Positions 8,152 to 17,627 are shown, counted from the first letter of the stretch. The stretch is 64,000 nt of DNA from Haloglomus litoreum (GCF_029338515.1 NZ_CP119988.1:3720001-3784000); one strand, 5' to 3'. Notes: generated by a model not told the origin, from the letters alone. Numbers and translations: made by a program.

Positions 8152-8286
8152 GCACACCCTTCGGGGCGGGATGGGTTTCAATCCGTCCCCGGGCGGGGGT
8201 CGGGATCCTGGGATCGGGGCAGGAAGGGAGCGGGACGGCGGCGGAGGGGCAGGGACCGAGGAGCGGAAGAGACGGAGCGGCCCGGC

Positions 8287-10374
8287 TCAGTGCTCGTCCA
8301 TCAGCTCGATGTCGGCGACGAGCTGGTCCGGCGAGCGGCCCTTGCGGATGCCGTCGAGCATCGTGAACGCTTGGTCCGGCGCGAGGAAGTGCCGGCAGAC
8401 CACCTGCCCCATGTCCGTCGGTTCGAGGCCGCTGATGAACCCGTACTCCAGCAGTTTCCCGAGGGCGTGCTTCGTCGGCACCTCGCCGACCATCCGGGCG
8501 TTGAGCCGCTTTGCCTGGTCGCCGCCCACGACCAGGTTCGCCAGCGTCTCCTCGACCGCGGCACCCTCGTCGTAGGTCGTCACGACGGGCTCCATCTCGC
8601 CCTTCAGCAGTTTGAACGCCACCTCGTCCTCGGTCATCTCCATGGAGTTGTGGTAGGAGCCGTCCGGCTCCACGAGCAGGTAGACCGTGCCCTTGTCGTG
8701 GTAGTCCGGGCGGCCGGCGCGGCCGAGCATCTGCGAGAACTCCTGCACCGAGAGCCACTCGATGCCCATCGCCAGCGAGTCGAAGATGACCTGCGAGGCG
8801 GGGAAGTCGACACCCGCCGCAAGGGCGGCCGTCGTGACGACCGCGGCGAGGTCCTGGTCGCCGAACTGCTTCTCGACGCGCTTGCGGCGCTTGTAATCGA
8901 GGCCCGCATGATAGGGCGCCGAGTCGTACTGCAATCGACGGGAGACCTCGTGGCACCGCCGCCGGGAGTTGGTGAAGATGATGGTCTGCCCGCGATACCC
9001 CTTCGAGGACTTCGTGTCGAACGCGCGCTTCACGAGGCGGTCCTCGATGTCGACCTTCTCCTGGCCGTCCGCGAAGGTGACGTGGCGCTCGATAGGGACC
9101 GGCCGCTCCTCGAACTCGATGAGCGTGGCCTGCAGGGACTTCGCCAGCGATTCCGGGTTCCCGACGGTCGCCGAGAGGTAGATCCACTGGGTGTCCTGGT
9201 TCCGCTGCTCGCGGCTCCGCCGCTCGCCGTTCCGGGACGACTCCGTCGTCCCGCGCTCCGTGTAGTACTTCAGCCGCGAGATGAAGCCGTCCAGCCGGTG
9301 GCCGCGCTCGTCCTCGCCGAGCGTGTGGACCTCGTCGATGACCACGGTCCCGATCTCCCCGAGGTTCCGCCCGGTCCGGAGCGCGTGGTCGATACCCTCG
9401 TACGTGCCGACGATGACGTCCGCGCCGGGGTCGAACCGGTTCCCGTCGTCGTTGACGCGGGAGGCCCCGACCCGGAGCGTCACGTCGACGACGTCGCCGT
9501 ACCGGTCCTGGAAGTCGTCGTACTTCTGGTTGGCCAGCGCCACGAGCGGCACGAGGAACAGCATCTTCCCCTCGCCGTTGAGTGCGCGGTCGATACCGGC
9601 CATCTCCCCCACGAGGGTCTTCCCGGTCGCCGTGGCGCTGACGACGAGCTGGTCCTGACCCTCCAGTGCGCCGTTGGCGACCGCCAGCGACTGCACCGGG
9701 AGGAGCGTGTCGAACCGCCCCTCCAGCTTCGACTGGATGCCGGGGTGCAAGTCGAGCGAGTCCGTCGGCACCGGGTCGACCTCGTCGACGGTCGCCGATA
9801 TCTCGTCGAACTTCGTCAGGTCGGGATCGAGGTTACCCGAGAGCAGGTTCCGGATGCGTTCGAGGTCGCCCACGTCGAGGAGCAGTTCCTCCAGCCGGTC
9901 GCGGGCCCCCGACCGGAGCCCGCGGTACTCGGCCTCCCGCTCGAGTTCGCGCATCGCGCAGTCCGGGCAGATGTACTCGTTGTTCGACTCGATCTGGCGC
10001 TCGCTCGTCAGCGGCGAGTACCGGCCCGCCGACGCGCACTTCCGGCACGTGCGGACGGCCTTGGTCTTGTCGTCGAGCTGGTAGCCGGCGAACAGTTCTC
10101 GCAGGCGCTCGCGGGCCCCGGGCGCGGTCTGCTCGGAGATGCGGATGCGCGAGGCCCGCCGCGCGATGTCGACGAACTGGTCCGGTGAGCGCGGCTCCTC
10201 GTCGTCGCCGTCGACGATGCGGAACCGCCCGGGGCGGGCGCCGGCGTCCGTCTCCTTCAGCTGGAGCCGGGCCCGAAGGACCCGGTTCCCGTCACGGTAG
10301 ACGGCGACCGTGAAGTCGTCCTCGTCCCGCTGGTGGCAGAACAGCGTATCCACCGACGCGACCTGCTGTGACAC
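8287..10374 (-). CDS. DEAD/DEAH-box helicase, Ski2/Hel308-like, with zinc-finger N-terminus
   Basis: This 695-residue superfamily 2 helicase has an N-terminal 200-residue region with two CxxC pairs (C110/C113 and C136/C139), likely a zinc ribbon. The helicase core follows: motif I SATATGKT (246-253), motif II DEVH (347-350), motif III SAT (401-403), motif V-like TTAALAAGVDFPA, and motif VI FSQMLGRAGRPDYHDKG. The GRAGR-PxxxxxG pattern is typical of Ski2-type enzymes that unwind RNA or DNA with ATP. I believe it matches the haloarchaeal type annotated with DUF5814. The GTG at 10374 was chosen because the longer frame adds 43 low-quality residues. Confidence 0.9.
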   Translation of the reverse strand: MSQQVASVDTLFCHQRDEDDFTVAVYRDGNRVLRARLQLKETDAGARPGRFRIVDGDDEEPRSPDQFVDIARRASRIRISEQTAPGARERLRELFAGYQLDDKTKAVRTCRKCASAGRYSPLTSERQIESNNEYICPDCAMRELEREAEYRGLRSGARDRLEELLLDVGDLERIRNLLSGNLDPDLTKFDEISATVDEVDPVPTDSLDLHPGIQSKLEGRFDTLLPVQSLAVANGALEGQDQLVVSATATGKTLVGEMAGIDRALNGEGKMLFLVPLVALANQKYDDFQDRYGDVVDVTLRVGASRVNDDGNRFDPGADVIVGTYEGIDHALRTGRNLGEIGTVVIDEVHTLGEDERGHRLDGFISRLKYYTERGTTESSRNGERRSREQRNQDTQWIYLSATVGNPESLAKSLQATLIEFEERPVPIERHVTFADGQEKVDIEDRLVKRAFDTKSSKGYRGQTIIFTNSRRRCHEVSRRLQYDSAPYHAGLDYKRRKRVEKQFGDQDLAAVVTTAALAAGVDFPASQVIFDSLAMGIEWLSVQEFSQMLGRAGRPDYHDKGTVYLLVEPDGSYHNSMEMTEDEVAFKLLKGEMEPVVTTYDEGAAVEETLANLVVGGDQAKRLNARMVGEVPTKHALGKLLEYGFISGLEPTDMGQVVCRHFLAPDQAFTMLDGIRKGRSPDQLVADIELMDEH

Positions 10375-10536
10375 GGATAGCGGTAGGGGAAGGGGGGATT
10401 TCAGCGTTCGGAGTCCGCCTACCACATGGGAGTCTCTGTCAGGATCGCCCGAAAGCCACACCCCAGAACTCTGTCGAAGGCGCGCCCGCATGGCTCGTCC
10501 CACCGAGCGCCGTCCACCAGAAACGACGGTGTGTGC

Positions 10537-10923
10537 TCACTCGTCCAGCAGGTCGATGCTGTCGTCGCCGGTCGGGACCGCACAGATGAACGCCCCCTCC
10601 TCGTCACCCTCGTTGCGGTACCAGTGGACAGTTCCCGCGGGGATGAGCAGCGAGTCACCGGCGCGTACGACGTGCTCCTCGTCACCGAGGCCGACGACGT
10701 ACTCGCCCGCGAGGACGTACTGCTCGTGTTCGATATCGTTGGTGTGCTTCGGGACCTCGGCGCCCGGCGCGAGCGTGAACCGGCGGATGGCGAGGTTCGG
10801 CGCGCCGTCACCCTCACCGACGAGGACACCCTTGGACATCCCCTCGGCGGCAGCCACGTCCTCGTACTCGACCTCCTCGGCGCGGCGGAGCAGCGGCCGC
10901 GGCCCGGAATCGGTATCGCTCAT
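10537..10923 (-). CDS. Cupin domain protein
   Basis: This 128-residue single-domain cupin has H60, H66 and E67 in the first motif (AEVPKHTNDIEHEQYVLAGE) and H100 in the second (AGDSLLIPAGTVHWYRN), enough ligands for a metal. Small cupins of this kind can be dioxygenases, isomerases or sensors; nothing here distinguishes them. The start at 10923 fits a GGAGG sequence 7 nt upstream (10931-10935) and an AT-rich box at 10964-10973. The upstream in-frame ATG at 10950 lies before the predicted transcript start. Confidence 0.85.
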   Translation of the reverse strand: MSDTDSGPRPLLRRAEEVEYEDVAAAEGMSKGVLVGEGDGAPNLAIRRFTLAPGAEVPKHTNDIEHEQYVLAGEYVVGLGDEEHVVRAGDSLLIPAGTVHWYRNEGDEEGAFICAVPTGDDSIDLLDE

Positions 10924-10963
10924 GCCCGCCCCTCCAGCCGCCATCGACATGAGCCCTTCTCCG

Positions 10964-10973
10964 AGATAAAATA
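10964..10973 (-). promoter_or_regulatory. Probable TATA box for the cupin gene
   Basis: On the minus strand the AT-rich stretch TTATTTTATC lies 41-50 bp upstream of the cupin ATG. That predicts a leader of about 15 nt carrying the GGAGG site at 10931-10935. The whole 10960-11068 divergent region is much richer in A+T than its flanks. Confidence 0.45.
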
Positions 10974-11059
10974 ACACAACCCGAACCGAATTGGATCCAG
11001 AATAGCCCATACAACCATAACTTTTCGGTACTGATTGATATTTACCACTATTACGGACC

Positions 11060-11066
11060 TATTTAG
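11060..11066 (+). promoter_or_regulatory. Probable TATA box for the gene at 11090
   Basis: TATTTAG lies 24-30 bp before the ATG at 11090, which fits a leaderless haloarchaeal transcript starting at or near the start codon. Confidence 0.5.
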
Positions 11067-11089
11067 GACAGTAGTCCAAGTGTGGGAGC

Positions 11090-11590
11090 ATGGCAGCGAA
11101 CAGCGTGGATTCGGACCGGATGGCGCCGCCGCCCGACAACTCACCCGTCGCAGAGGTCACACCCGCGCCCCCGGACGGCGTCTCGGTGACCCTGTGGCTC
11201 CGCGGGTCCGCCCCGAGCGTCGCCCGCGAGCGCCAGAACCGCATCGAGGCCCGTGTCGCCGCGTTCGACGACGCGGGCGTGCCGACGGCGGTCGAGGAGT
11301 GGCCCGACACGGTGACCGATCCCTCGACGGACCGCCAGCGGGCAGCCGTCGCGGCGTTCGACCGGTTCCGCGCCGTCGCGGGGATGCGCGGCATCCGCCT
11401 GGACCCCTTCTTCGAGTGCCGGTCGAACCCCGACGGCAGCCGGACGATCCGCTTCCCCGTCGCCTGCCTCACCATCGAGCGCGATGGCGAACTCACCGGG
11501 CTCTACCCCTGCTACGTCGATGGCGACCACGCCGCCATCGAGGACGGACTGGACGCCGTGGAGTCGGGCGACCCCGAGAACCTCCGGTAG
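11090..11590 (+). CDS. Haloarchaeal conserved protein, tandem paralogue 1
   Basis: After a polar 25-residue start this 166-residue soluble protein reads DGVSVTLWLRGSAP, then RIEARVAAFDDAGVPTAVEEW, RLDPFFECR and FPVACLTIERDGELTGLYPC, ending EDGLDAVESGDPENLR. The same blocks occur in the gene at 11702. I associate the pattern with a haloarchaeal family often labelled HTH domain-containing, but no clear helix-turn-helix is visible, so the function is open. It probably has its own promoter and a leaderless mRNA. Confidence 0.75.
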   Translation: MAANSVDSDRMAPPPDNSPVAEVTPAPPDGVSVTLWLRGSAPSVARERQNRIEARVAAFDDAGVPTAVEEWPDTVTDPSTDRQRAAVAAFDRFRAVAGMRGIRLDPFFECRSNPDGSRTIRFPVACLTIERDGELTGLYPCYVDGDHAAIEDGLDAVESGDPENLR

Positions 11591-11701
11591 GGTCGGGGCG
11601 GCGCCCCGTGGTCCGGGAAAATTCCCCGACACGCGGTACCGAATCCCAGGTCGTGGGACACGTCGTGACGGTATATCGTCGGGGAGCGCCCTCCTCCGGG
11701 T

Positions 11702-12190
11702 ATGGCCACGAACCTGCCACTGCCGACGAGAAGCGATGGGGAGACCGAGGGGGCGGTCCCGTCACCGCTCCCGGAGGGTGTCTCGGTGACGCTGTGGCTC
11801 AACGAACTGACGGCGGCCGCCGGTGGGTCGCGACTGGCCCGCATCCAGGACCGCGTCGCGGCGCTCGACGACGCGGGCGTCGAGACGACCGTCCGGGAGT
11901 GGCCGGCGCGGGCGACCGACCCCGGGGACGAGCGCGACCGGGCCGCCATCGACGCGTTCGACCACTACCGGGCCGTCGCCGGCCAGCAGGACGTCCGGCT
12001 CGACCCGTTCTTCAGGTGCCGGACGACCGACGACAGGGGCAGAGCGGTCGTCTTCCCCGCCGCCTGCCTCGTCCTCGAACGGGGGGCGGAGCTGACCGGC
12101 CTCTACCCCTGCCGCATCGACGGCGAACCGGTCACCGTCGAGGACGGACTGGACGCCATCGGGACGGGCACCGCCGAGAACCTCCGATAG
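11702..12190 (+). CDS. Haloarchaeal conserved protein, tandem paralogue 2
   Basis: This 162-residue homologue of the preceding gene shares EGVSVTLWL, RVAALDDAGVETTVREW, AVAGQQDVRLDPFF, FPAACLVLERGAELTGLYPC and the C-terminal TAENLR. The N-terminal 25 residues differ. The two genes lie 111 bp apart in the same direction, which indicates local duplication followed by divergence. Possible roles include a small regulator or stress protein, but the sequence gives no catalytic motif. Confidence 0.75.
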   Translation: MATNLPLPTRSDGETEGAVPSPLPEGVSVTLWLNELTAAAGGSRLARIQDRVAALDDAGVETTVREWPARATDPGDERDRAAIDAFDHYRAVAGQQDVRLDPFFRCRTTDDRGRAVVFPAACLVLERGAELTGLYPCRIDGEPVTVEDGLDAIGTGTAENLR

Positions 12191-12259
12191 CCGGCCGGGC
12201 GTTGGCACCCGCCGGGCCGTTCGGAAACCCATTTACCCACGCTCGCCGGAACCCAGAGT

Positions 12260-14017
12260 ATGTACCTGTCATTCCGCGAGTCCGTCCGCGAGGCCGTCGC
12301 GGACGCGCTCGACGCCGCGGGCTACCCGACCGACGACCTCGGGGTGGAGGACCCACCGGACGGGGTGGACGCCACGCTCGCCTCGAGTGTCGCCTTCCGC
12401 CTGGCGAGCGAGGCGGGGGCCCCGCCGCCGCAGGTCGCGAGTGAACTCACCGAGCACATCGACGCCGCCGACTACGAGTACATCGCCGCGGTCCGCGCAC
12501 AGGGCCCGTACCTCAACTTCTTCACCGACGACGCGTACCTCGCCGATACGCTCCAGGGCGCCACGGCACCGGACTGGGGCCATCTTCCCGACCGCGGGGT
12601 CGACCTCGTCGTCGAGCACACCTCCGCGAACCCGACCGGCCCGGTCCACGTCGGCCGCGCGCGCAACCCCATCATCGGCGACGCCGTCGCGAACGTGCTG
12701 GACGCCGCGGGCTACGACGTCGACCGGCACTACTACGTCAACGACGCAGGCCGGCAGATGGCGGTCTTCACCTGGGCCTACGAGACCTTCGACGAGGGCG
12801 AGTTGCCCGAGCCCGAGCGGCCTCGTGCGGAGTACGAGATGGTCCGCTACTACCGCAAGGGCAACGACTTCCTCGAGAACGCCGACCCTGCCCGCGTCGA
12901 CGAGGCCGAGGCCGAGATCGAGGCCATCCTCCAGGGGCTCGAGGAGGGCGACGAGGCGACCTACGAGCGCGTGAGCGAGGTCGTCGATACGGTGCTGGGT
13001 GGGATGCAGGAGTGTCTCGCGCGCCTGCCGGCGGAGTTCGACGAGTTCGTCAAGGAGACGCGGTTCATGCGCGACGGCACCACCGACGACGTCGTCGCGC
13101 GGCTGAAGGACCTCGACTGCGCCGTCTACGAGGAGGACGCCTGGCAACTCGACCTGCCGGACTTCGAGAAGAACCTCGTCTTCCTCCGCTCGGACGGGAC
13201 CTCGCTGTACACGACGCGGGACCTCGCCCACCACGAGTGGAAGTTCGACAACTACGACCGCGCCGTCACCGTCCTCGGCGAGGACCACAAGCTCCAGGCC
13301 GGACAGCTCCGCGCCGCGCTGGACCTGCTGGGCAACGACACCGACCAGTTGCGCAACGTCATCTACTCCTACGTCGACCTTCCCGAGGGCGGGATGAGCA
13401 CGCGCAAGGGGACCGGCGTGGACCTCGATGACCTGCTCGACGAGTCCATCAACCGGGCCCGCGAGGAGGTCGAGGACCGCCTGGAGGGCCGCCTGCGCGA
13501 CGACGACCTCGACGAAGAGGACGTCGAGCGCATCGCCCGGCAGGTGGGCATCGGCGCCGTCCGCTACGACATCGTCAGCAAGCAGCCCACCAAGGGCATC
13601 ACCTTCGAGTGGGAGCGCGCGCTCGACTTCGAGGCCCAGTCCGCGCCCTACGTCCAGTACGTCCACGCGCGCTGCTGTGGCATCCTCGGCGAGGCCGGCC
13701 TCGCCATCGAGGACACCGAGGTGGGCGATGTTGACGCAAGCGTCCTCGACACGCCCGAGGAGCGCGACCTGCTCCACGTCATCGCCCGGCTGGAGGGTGT
13801 CGTCGACCGCGCGGCCGCCGACCTCGAACCGCACCGCGTCGCCACCTACACCCGCGAGTTCGCCGAGACGTTCAATGCGTTCTATCGGGAGTGCCCGGTC
13901 CTGAACGCCGAGGACGAGGAGGTGCGCGAGGCCCGCCTCGCGCTCGTGGCGGCCTCGCGGCACACCGTCGCCAACGCGCTGTCGATGCTCGGCGTGGCGG
14001 CGCCGGAGTCGATGTAG
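12260..14017 (+). CDS. argS: Arginine--tRNA ligase
   Basis: This 585-residue class I synthetase charges tRNA-Arg with arginine using ATP. The N-terminal Add-1 domain (about 1-100) is followed by [16 protein letters not shown] with the HIGH-type motif HVGR at 130-133. The KMSKS loop is MSTRKG (379-384). The C-terminal anticodon-binding domain includes [15 protein letters not shown] and ends [12 protein letters not shown], the usual ArgS terminus. Length and motifs are complete. The gene stands alone with no overlapping partners. Confidence 0.97.
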   Translation: MYLSFRESVREAVADALDAAGYPTDDLGVEDPPDGVDATLASSVAFRLASEAGAPPPQVASELTEHIDAADYEYIAAVRAQGPYLNFFTDDAYLADTLQGATAPDWGHLPDRGVDLVVEHTSANPTGPVHVGRARNPIIGDAVANVLDAAGYDVDRHYYVNDAGRQMAVFTWAYETFDEGELPEPERPRAEYEMVRYYRKGNDFLENADPARVDEAEAEIEAILQGLEEGDEATYERVSEVVDTVLGGMQECLARLPAEFDEFVKETRFMRDGTTDDVVARLKDLDCAVYEEDAWQLDLPDFEKNLVFLRSDGTSLYTTRDLAHHEWKFDNYDRAVTVLGEDHKLQAGQLRAALDLLGNDTDQLRNVIYSYVDLPEGGMSTRKGTGVDLDDLLDESINRAREEVEDRLEGRLRDDDLDEEDVERIARQVGIGAVRYDIVSKQPTKGITFEWERALDFEAQSAPYVQYVHARCCGILGEAGLAIEDTEVGDVDASVLDTPEERDLLHVIARLEGVVDRAAADLEPHRVATYTREFAETFNAFYRECPVLNAEDEEVREARLALVAASRHTVANALSMLGVAAPESM

Positions 14018-14249
14018 GCGCGGGCCGCTGCCGGGGACGTAAGACGGGGTTAGCGCGCCCGCGGGCCCGGGACGCCGGCCGGTAGGTCGGTCCGTCGACC
14101 ATAGCGTGTCGTCGCCCGACCTGCACAGTCGGCGGTAACGGTGGCCTCTCGGGGCGTAAGCCGACCCACGACGGGGGCGTCGCTCCCCGACCGTCCTGTA
14201 GCGCACACATTACGAAGCCCGCGCCGTCCCCGGGGGCGGACGAGACACG

Positions 14250-15041
14250 ATGACCGACCACGACCTGATGCCGACGACACGCCGGGGACTGCTCGCACTG
14301 GGCGGAGCGGCCCTCGGCACGACCGCACTCGCAGGACCGTCGTTCGCGGGGGGCGACGACAACGACGGCGATGACGATGACGACGACAGGGGCCGTGGGG
14401 CCCGCTCGTACCGCGTGACGGTGGCGAACCTGACCCCCGGGCAGCCGTTCACGCCGCCCGCCGTGGCGCTCCACCGCCCCGCGGTCGAGGTCTTCTCGGT
14501 CGGCGACCCGGCGAACGAGCCGACCCGGCAGGTCGCGGAGAACGGCAACCTCGGCCCGCTGGTGGAGCTGATAGAGGCGACCGACGCCATCCGGGCCGCC
14601 GGGGTCGGCGACGCGCCGCTCGTCCCGGCCTCGGACCCGGGCGACACCGGCAACCCGTACTACGCCAGCCTGGAGCTGTCCGCGGACGCCAGCGCCACCC
14701 ACCTGACCTTCCTCTCGATGCTCGTCGCGACCAACGACGGCATCGTCGGGCTCGATACGGTCCCGCTCCCCGAGCGCGTCAACGCGTCGATGACCTACTA
14801 CGCTAACGGCTACGACGTGGGGACCGAGGAGAACACCGAGCGCTTCGAGGACCTCGTCCCACCGGCGCAGACGCTCATCCTCGGCGAGGGCGAGGGCGGC
14901 ACCACCGAGAGCGACCCCGACCTCGCCGAGGACGGCGTCATCCGCCCGCACCCGGGCATCACGGGCGACGGCGACCTCGACCCGGCGGTGTACGGCTGGC
15001 GCGAACCCGCCGGCTACCTGCAGGTCGAGCGCCTCGACTGA
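14250..15041 (+). CDS. Tat-exported spondin-domain protein
   Basis: The 263-residue precursor has a twin-arginine signal (TTRRGLLALGGAALGTTALA, R11-R12), then a short Asp/Gly-rich spacer. A domain follows that matches spondin_N: YRVTVANLTPGQPFTPPAVA, VFSVGDPAN, LVELIEATDAI, HLTFLSMLVATNDGIVGLD, ending with EPAGYLQVERLD. Spondin domains in bacteria and archaea are exported beta-sandwiches of unknown partner. The Tat route suggests folding before export, the usual haloarchaeal strategy. A promoter is expected in the 232-bp gap after argS. Confidence 0.85.
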   Translation: MTDHDLMPTTRRGLLALGGAALGTTALAGPSFAGGDDNDGDDDDDDRGRGARSYRVTVANLTPGQPFTPPAVALHRPAVEVFSVGDPANEPTRQVAENGNLGPLVELIEATDAIRAAGVGDAPLVPASDPGDTGNPYYASLELSADASATHLTFLSMLVATNDGIVGLDTVPLPERVNASMTYYANGYDVGTEENTERFEDLVPPAQTLILGEGEGGTTESDPDLAEDGVIRPHPGITGDGDLDPAVYGWREPAGYLQVERLD

Positions 15042-15115
15042 GTCCGGGCCCGCCCCGAAGCCGGTGCCGGTCTCGTCCCGACACCCTTTCCACCTGCCGC
15101 GTCCGACCCGAAGGT

Positions 15116-15613
15116 ATGCCCCCCATCCACAGCAGTCAGCGGGTCGCCGTGCTCGCGGACTCGCAGAACCTCTACCACACGGCACACAGCCTCTACTCGC
15201 GGAACATCGACTACACCGCCCTCCTCGACGGTGCTACGCTGGACCGCGAACTCGTGCGCGCCATCGCGTACGTCATCCGCGCGGACTCGCCGGCCGAGGA
15301 GGACTTCTTCGACGCCCTCCGCGACATCGGCTTCGAGACGAAGATCAAGGAGATCAAGACCTTCGGCGACGGCTCGAAGAAGGCCGACTGGGACGTGGGC
15401 ATCGTGCTCGACGCCATCACGCTCGCCGAGCACGTCGACGCCATCGTGCTGGCCTCCGGCGACGGCGACTTCTCCCGGCTCTGCTCGCACGTCCGCCACC
15501 AGGGGACCCGCGTCGAGGTGATGAGCTTCGGCGAGTCCACCGCCGACGAACTCATCGACGCCGCCGACTCCTTCGTCGATATGAGCGAGAACGAGGAGAA
15601 ATACCTGCTATAG
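15116..15613 (+). CDS. NYN domain (LabA/DUF88) PIN-like ribonuclease
   Basis: This 165-residue protein has a PIN/NYN fold. VAVLADSQNLYHTAHSLY carries the first acidic residue (D15) and the conserved N18, KKADWDVGIVLDAI the central Asp, and IVLASGDGDFSRLCSHVR the last acidic cluster. Such proteins are Mg-dependent RNA endonucleases or tRNA/rRNA processing factors. The full acidic set suggests an active enzyme. Its stop is followed within 7 bp by a run of six T, so it probably terminates there. Confidence 0.88.
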   Translation: MPPIHSSQRVAVLADSQNLYHTAHSLYSRNIDYTALLDGATLDRELVRAIAYVIRADSPAEEDFFDALRDIGFETKIKEIKTFGDGSKKADWDVGIVLDAITLAEHVDAIVLASGDGDFSRLCSHVRHQGTRVEVMSFGESTADELIDAADSFVDMSENEEKYLL

Positions 15614-15619
15614 CCGAGC

Positions 15620-15762
15620 TTTTTTGACGGCTCGGGTACCGCTTGCGGGCCGGCCTTCGGCCGGCACCGCGTCGGGTACCACTCGCCGCAAAAAACGTTC
15701 AGAAAAAATGCCGCTGGCTCCGAGCGGTCGCCAGCGGTGAAACGCGCGCCGGAGGCGCGCGT
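15620..15762. terminator. Bidirectional terminator region with three hairpins
   Basis: Between two convergent genes there is a T6 run at 15620-15625 for the plus-strand gene and two A6 runs at 15690-15695 and 15703-15708, which are T6 on the minus strand for the gene ending at 15840. Three stems also occur: GCCGGCC/GGCCGGC (15649-15665), CCGCTGGC/GCCAGCGG (15711-15737) and ACGCGCGCC/GGCGCGCGT (15742-15762). Confidence 0.6.
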
Positions 15763-15839
15763 ACAGGGTGGTGATCTCTGTGTCACGGGCGGGTTCCTGT
15801 TGCTGGTGTCACGGGTGCGTCCCGCATCGGATGTCGGGG

Positions 15840-16331
15840 TCACGCCTCTCCGACGGTCCACTTCGCCAGCGTCGTCCGGATGCGGCTCCGTCCTTCGTCC
15901 CCGGGGCAGTACGACGGTTGCGGGTGGAGGTCGTAGCCCTCCCAGACGACCCGGACCACGTCACCATCTTCGAGCGGTCGTCCGTCGACCGTCGGGTTCG
16001 CGACGGTGAACGTGGTCCCAGCGTCGGCACGGCCACCGTCGGGGCCCAGCAGCCGGTACTCCGTCCGGTCCTCGACCCCTCCGTCCTGGGGTACGACCAC
16101 GGCGTCGAGGTGTCTCGTCCCGTCCGCCGGGATCGACCCGTCGGTGAGGTCGACGACGAGCGTGTCGTTCTCGAGCGCGATGTCGGCACCGGCAGTCGGA
16201 GCCGTGGGAGCGTGAGGGCCACAGCCGGGAAGGAGGTACGCCGGGAGCACCGTCGCGTGGACGAGAACCGGGACGGAAACGAGATAGCAGACAACGAGGG
16301 CGACCACGGCGAGTCGGCGACGCCGAGACAT
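15840..16331 (-). CDS. Membrane-anchored extracytoplasmic protein, unknown
   Basis: The 163-residue protein starts MSRRRRLAVVALVVCYLVSV, a basic start plus one membrane span (about 7-30). An exported beta-rich domain follows with ADIALENDTLVVDLTDGSIP, HLDAVVVPQDGG and GDVVRVVWEGYDLHPQPSYC. The strand pattern and single N-terminal span resemble pilin-like or small surface proteins, but no pilin peptidase motif is clear. Two Cys (C37 and C143) could form a disulphide outside the cell. Function unknown. Confidence 0.65.
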   Translation of the reverse strand: MSRRRRLAVVALVVCYLVSVPVLVHATVLPAYLLPGCGPHAPTAPTAGADIALENDTLVVDLTDGSIPADGTRHLDAVVVPQDGGVEDRTEYRLLGPDGGRADAGTTFTVANPTVDGRPLEDGDVVRVVWEGYDLHPQPSYCPGDEGRSRIRTTLAKWTVGEA

Positions 16332-16458
16332 ACCGGCCGAACCGTAGCAGTGAGGAAGTCCCTTCCGGATTTCCCGAGTGGTAAAGCCAGTATATCGCGA
16401 AAATTCTCCAAATTATCGTATTAAATACTGTGTAAAGTCATAATCATCTTCTCTCGGA

Positions 16459-16641
16459 CTATACACTCGCGCCCTCTTCCGACAGCCCCAGCAGTAGCGT
16501 CCCGGCGACGACGCCGATGGCGCCGGCAGCCGCCGCCACCGGCGGGATGGGCCCGTTCTTGAGCCCGTAGCCCACCACGACGACGCTGCTGACCGCGAGC
16601 AGGAGTACACCGAGTGCCACCTTCCGCCAGTCCGAGGCCAT
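16459..16641 (-). CDS. Small two-span membrane protein
   Basis: This 60-residue protein begins MASDWRKVALGVLLLAVSSV, with spans at about 8-26 and 33-52 separated by GLKNGPIPP. It is typical of the many haloarchaeal small membrane proteins without known role. The reading frame is open far upstream, but only in sequence antisense to the PUA gene, so the ATG at 16641 is used. Confidence 0.6.
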   Translation of the reverse strand: MASDWRKVALGVLLLAVSSVVVVGYGLKNGPIPPVAAAAGAIGVVAGTLLLGLSEEGASV

Positions 16642-16761
16642 ACCGAGCGGAGGGGTCTCGAGACAATAAGTCCCGCTTTCGCGGCCGGGCGCGCCACCAG
16701 CGTCGTCGACGCGCCGCCCGGTGTCGAAAGGCGTTTGCCCCGCGGCGCCGCCCGTCGGGGT

Positions 16762-17352
16762 ATGACCGAGGATGCCGACGACCCCGCCCGACGGCCCGGC
16801 CACGTCGGCACCGACGGCGCCATCACCGACGAGGAACTCCACCGGCTCCGGCGGGTCGCCGCCTACCAGTTCGGCGCCGGTGCCGAGGACCTCTTTCGTG
16901 GTGACGAGGGCGTCCAGCGCACGAGTTCGGGCCGGCCACGACAGGTCGCCACCGCCGACGAGTCCCGCCGACTCGTCTCGTTCGGCACGGACGGCCGGTT
17001 CACGCTGGGTGTCGCGGGCGGCCGCCGGCTCCAGGCCCTCGACGCGCCTGCCAACCGCGTCGCGGTGAACGCCGAGTCCGTCCCGTTCGTCCGCGAGGGG
17101 TCGAACGCCTTCGCGAAGTTCGTCGTCGGCGTCGGGCCCGACATCCGACCCGGTGACGAGGTGCTCGTGGTCCACGGTGGCCCGACGGTCGGTGAGGGTG
17201 TCGACCTCGACGCCGCGGACGCGCCCGCCGAGGCCGGCGCCGACGAGGCCGAGCAGTTGCTCGCCGTCGGGCGCGCGGAACTCCCCGCCTCGGGGATGGT
17301 CGACTTCGAGACGGGGATGGCGGTGAAGGTCCGGGACGGCGCGGACGACTGA
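16762..17352 (+). CDS. PUA domain protein (RNA-binding)
   Basis: In this 196-residue protein residues 20-50 resemble the small domain before archaeal PUA domains (ITDEELHRLRRVAAYQFGAG AEDLF). Residues 115-196 form the PUA fold: KFVVGVGPDIRPGDEVLVV and a terminal VGRAELPASGMVDFETGMAV KVRDG. This matches archaeal PUA proteins related to the C-terminus of archaeosine tRNA-guanine transglycosylase, which bind tRNA or rRNA. No catalytic domain is present. The ATG at 16762 was chosen over 16735 because the first nine residues of the longer form are basic filler. Confidence 0.85.
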   Translation: MTEDADDPARRPGHVGTDGAITDEELHRLRRVAAYQFGAGAEDLFRGDEGVQRTSSGRPRQVATADESRRLVSFGTDGRFTLGVAGGRRLQALDAPANRVAVNAESVPFVREGSNAFAKFVVGVGPDIRPGDEVLVVHGGPTVGEGVDLDAADAPAEAGADEAEQLLAVGRAELPASGMVDFETGMAVKVRDGADD

Positions 17353-17429
17353 CCGGGCACCGTGCCCCGGCCCCCGACCGGGCGGCGCGACTCGGAACCC
17401 ATTTACCCGCGACTCCCTCACCGACGGGT

Positions 17430-17591
17430 ATGTCCACCTCCGACCCCGGCGTCCCGGAGAACACCGATATCAGCACGACGTGGATCGTCATCTTCCTGCT
17501 CCTCGTCCTCGGCCTGGGCGCCGCCGCCATCCTCTTCTCCGGCGGCACGCTCCTGGCCGGCGGGCAGGTCGTCGTCCCGGGCGCGTTCTGA
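17430..17591 (+). CDS. Small single-span membrane protein (53 aa)
   Basis: Reading from ATG 17430 to TGA 17591 gives a 53-residue protein: MSTSDPGVPENTDISTTWIV then a strong membrane span (IFLLLVLGLGAAAILFSG), ending VVVPGAF. It follows the PUA gene by 77 bp in the same direction. Similar short proteins with an acidic N-terminus and one span are common in Halobacteria; no function is known. Confidence 0.6.
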   Translation: MSTSDPGVPENTDISTTWIVIFLLLVLGLGAAAILFSGGTLLAGGQVVVPGAF

Positions 17592-17627
17592 GCGGCGCCC
17601 CGCTTCTCGTCGTCCACGACCGATTCC

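Noticed and set aside
7741-10188. 815-codon open frame on the plus strand across the helicase gene
   Set aside because: It is antisense to a helicase with all motifs in order. Its translation is Arg/Val/Leu/Asp/Gly-rich without a family signature, as expected from GC-rich third positions.
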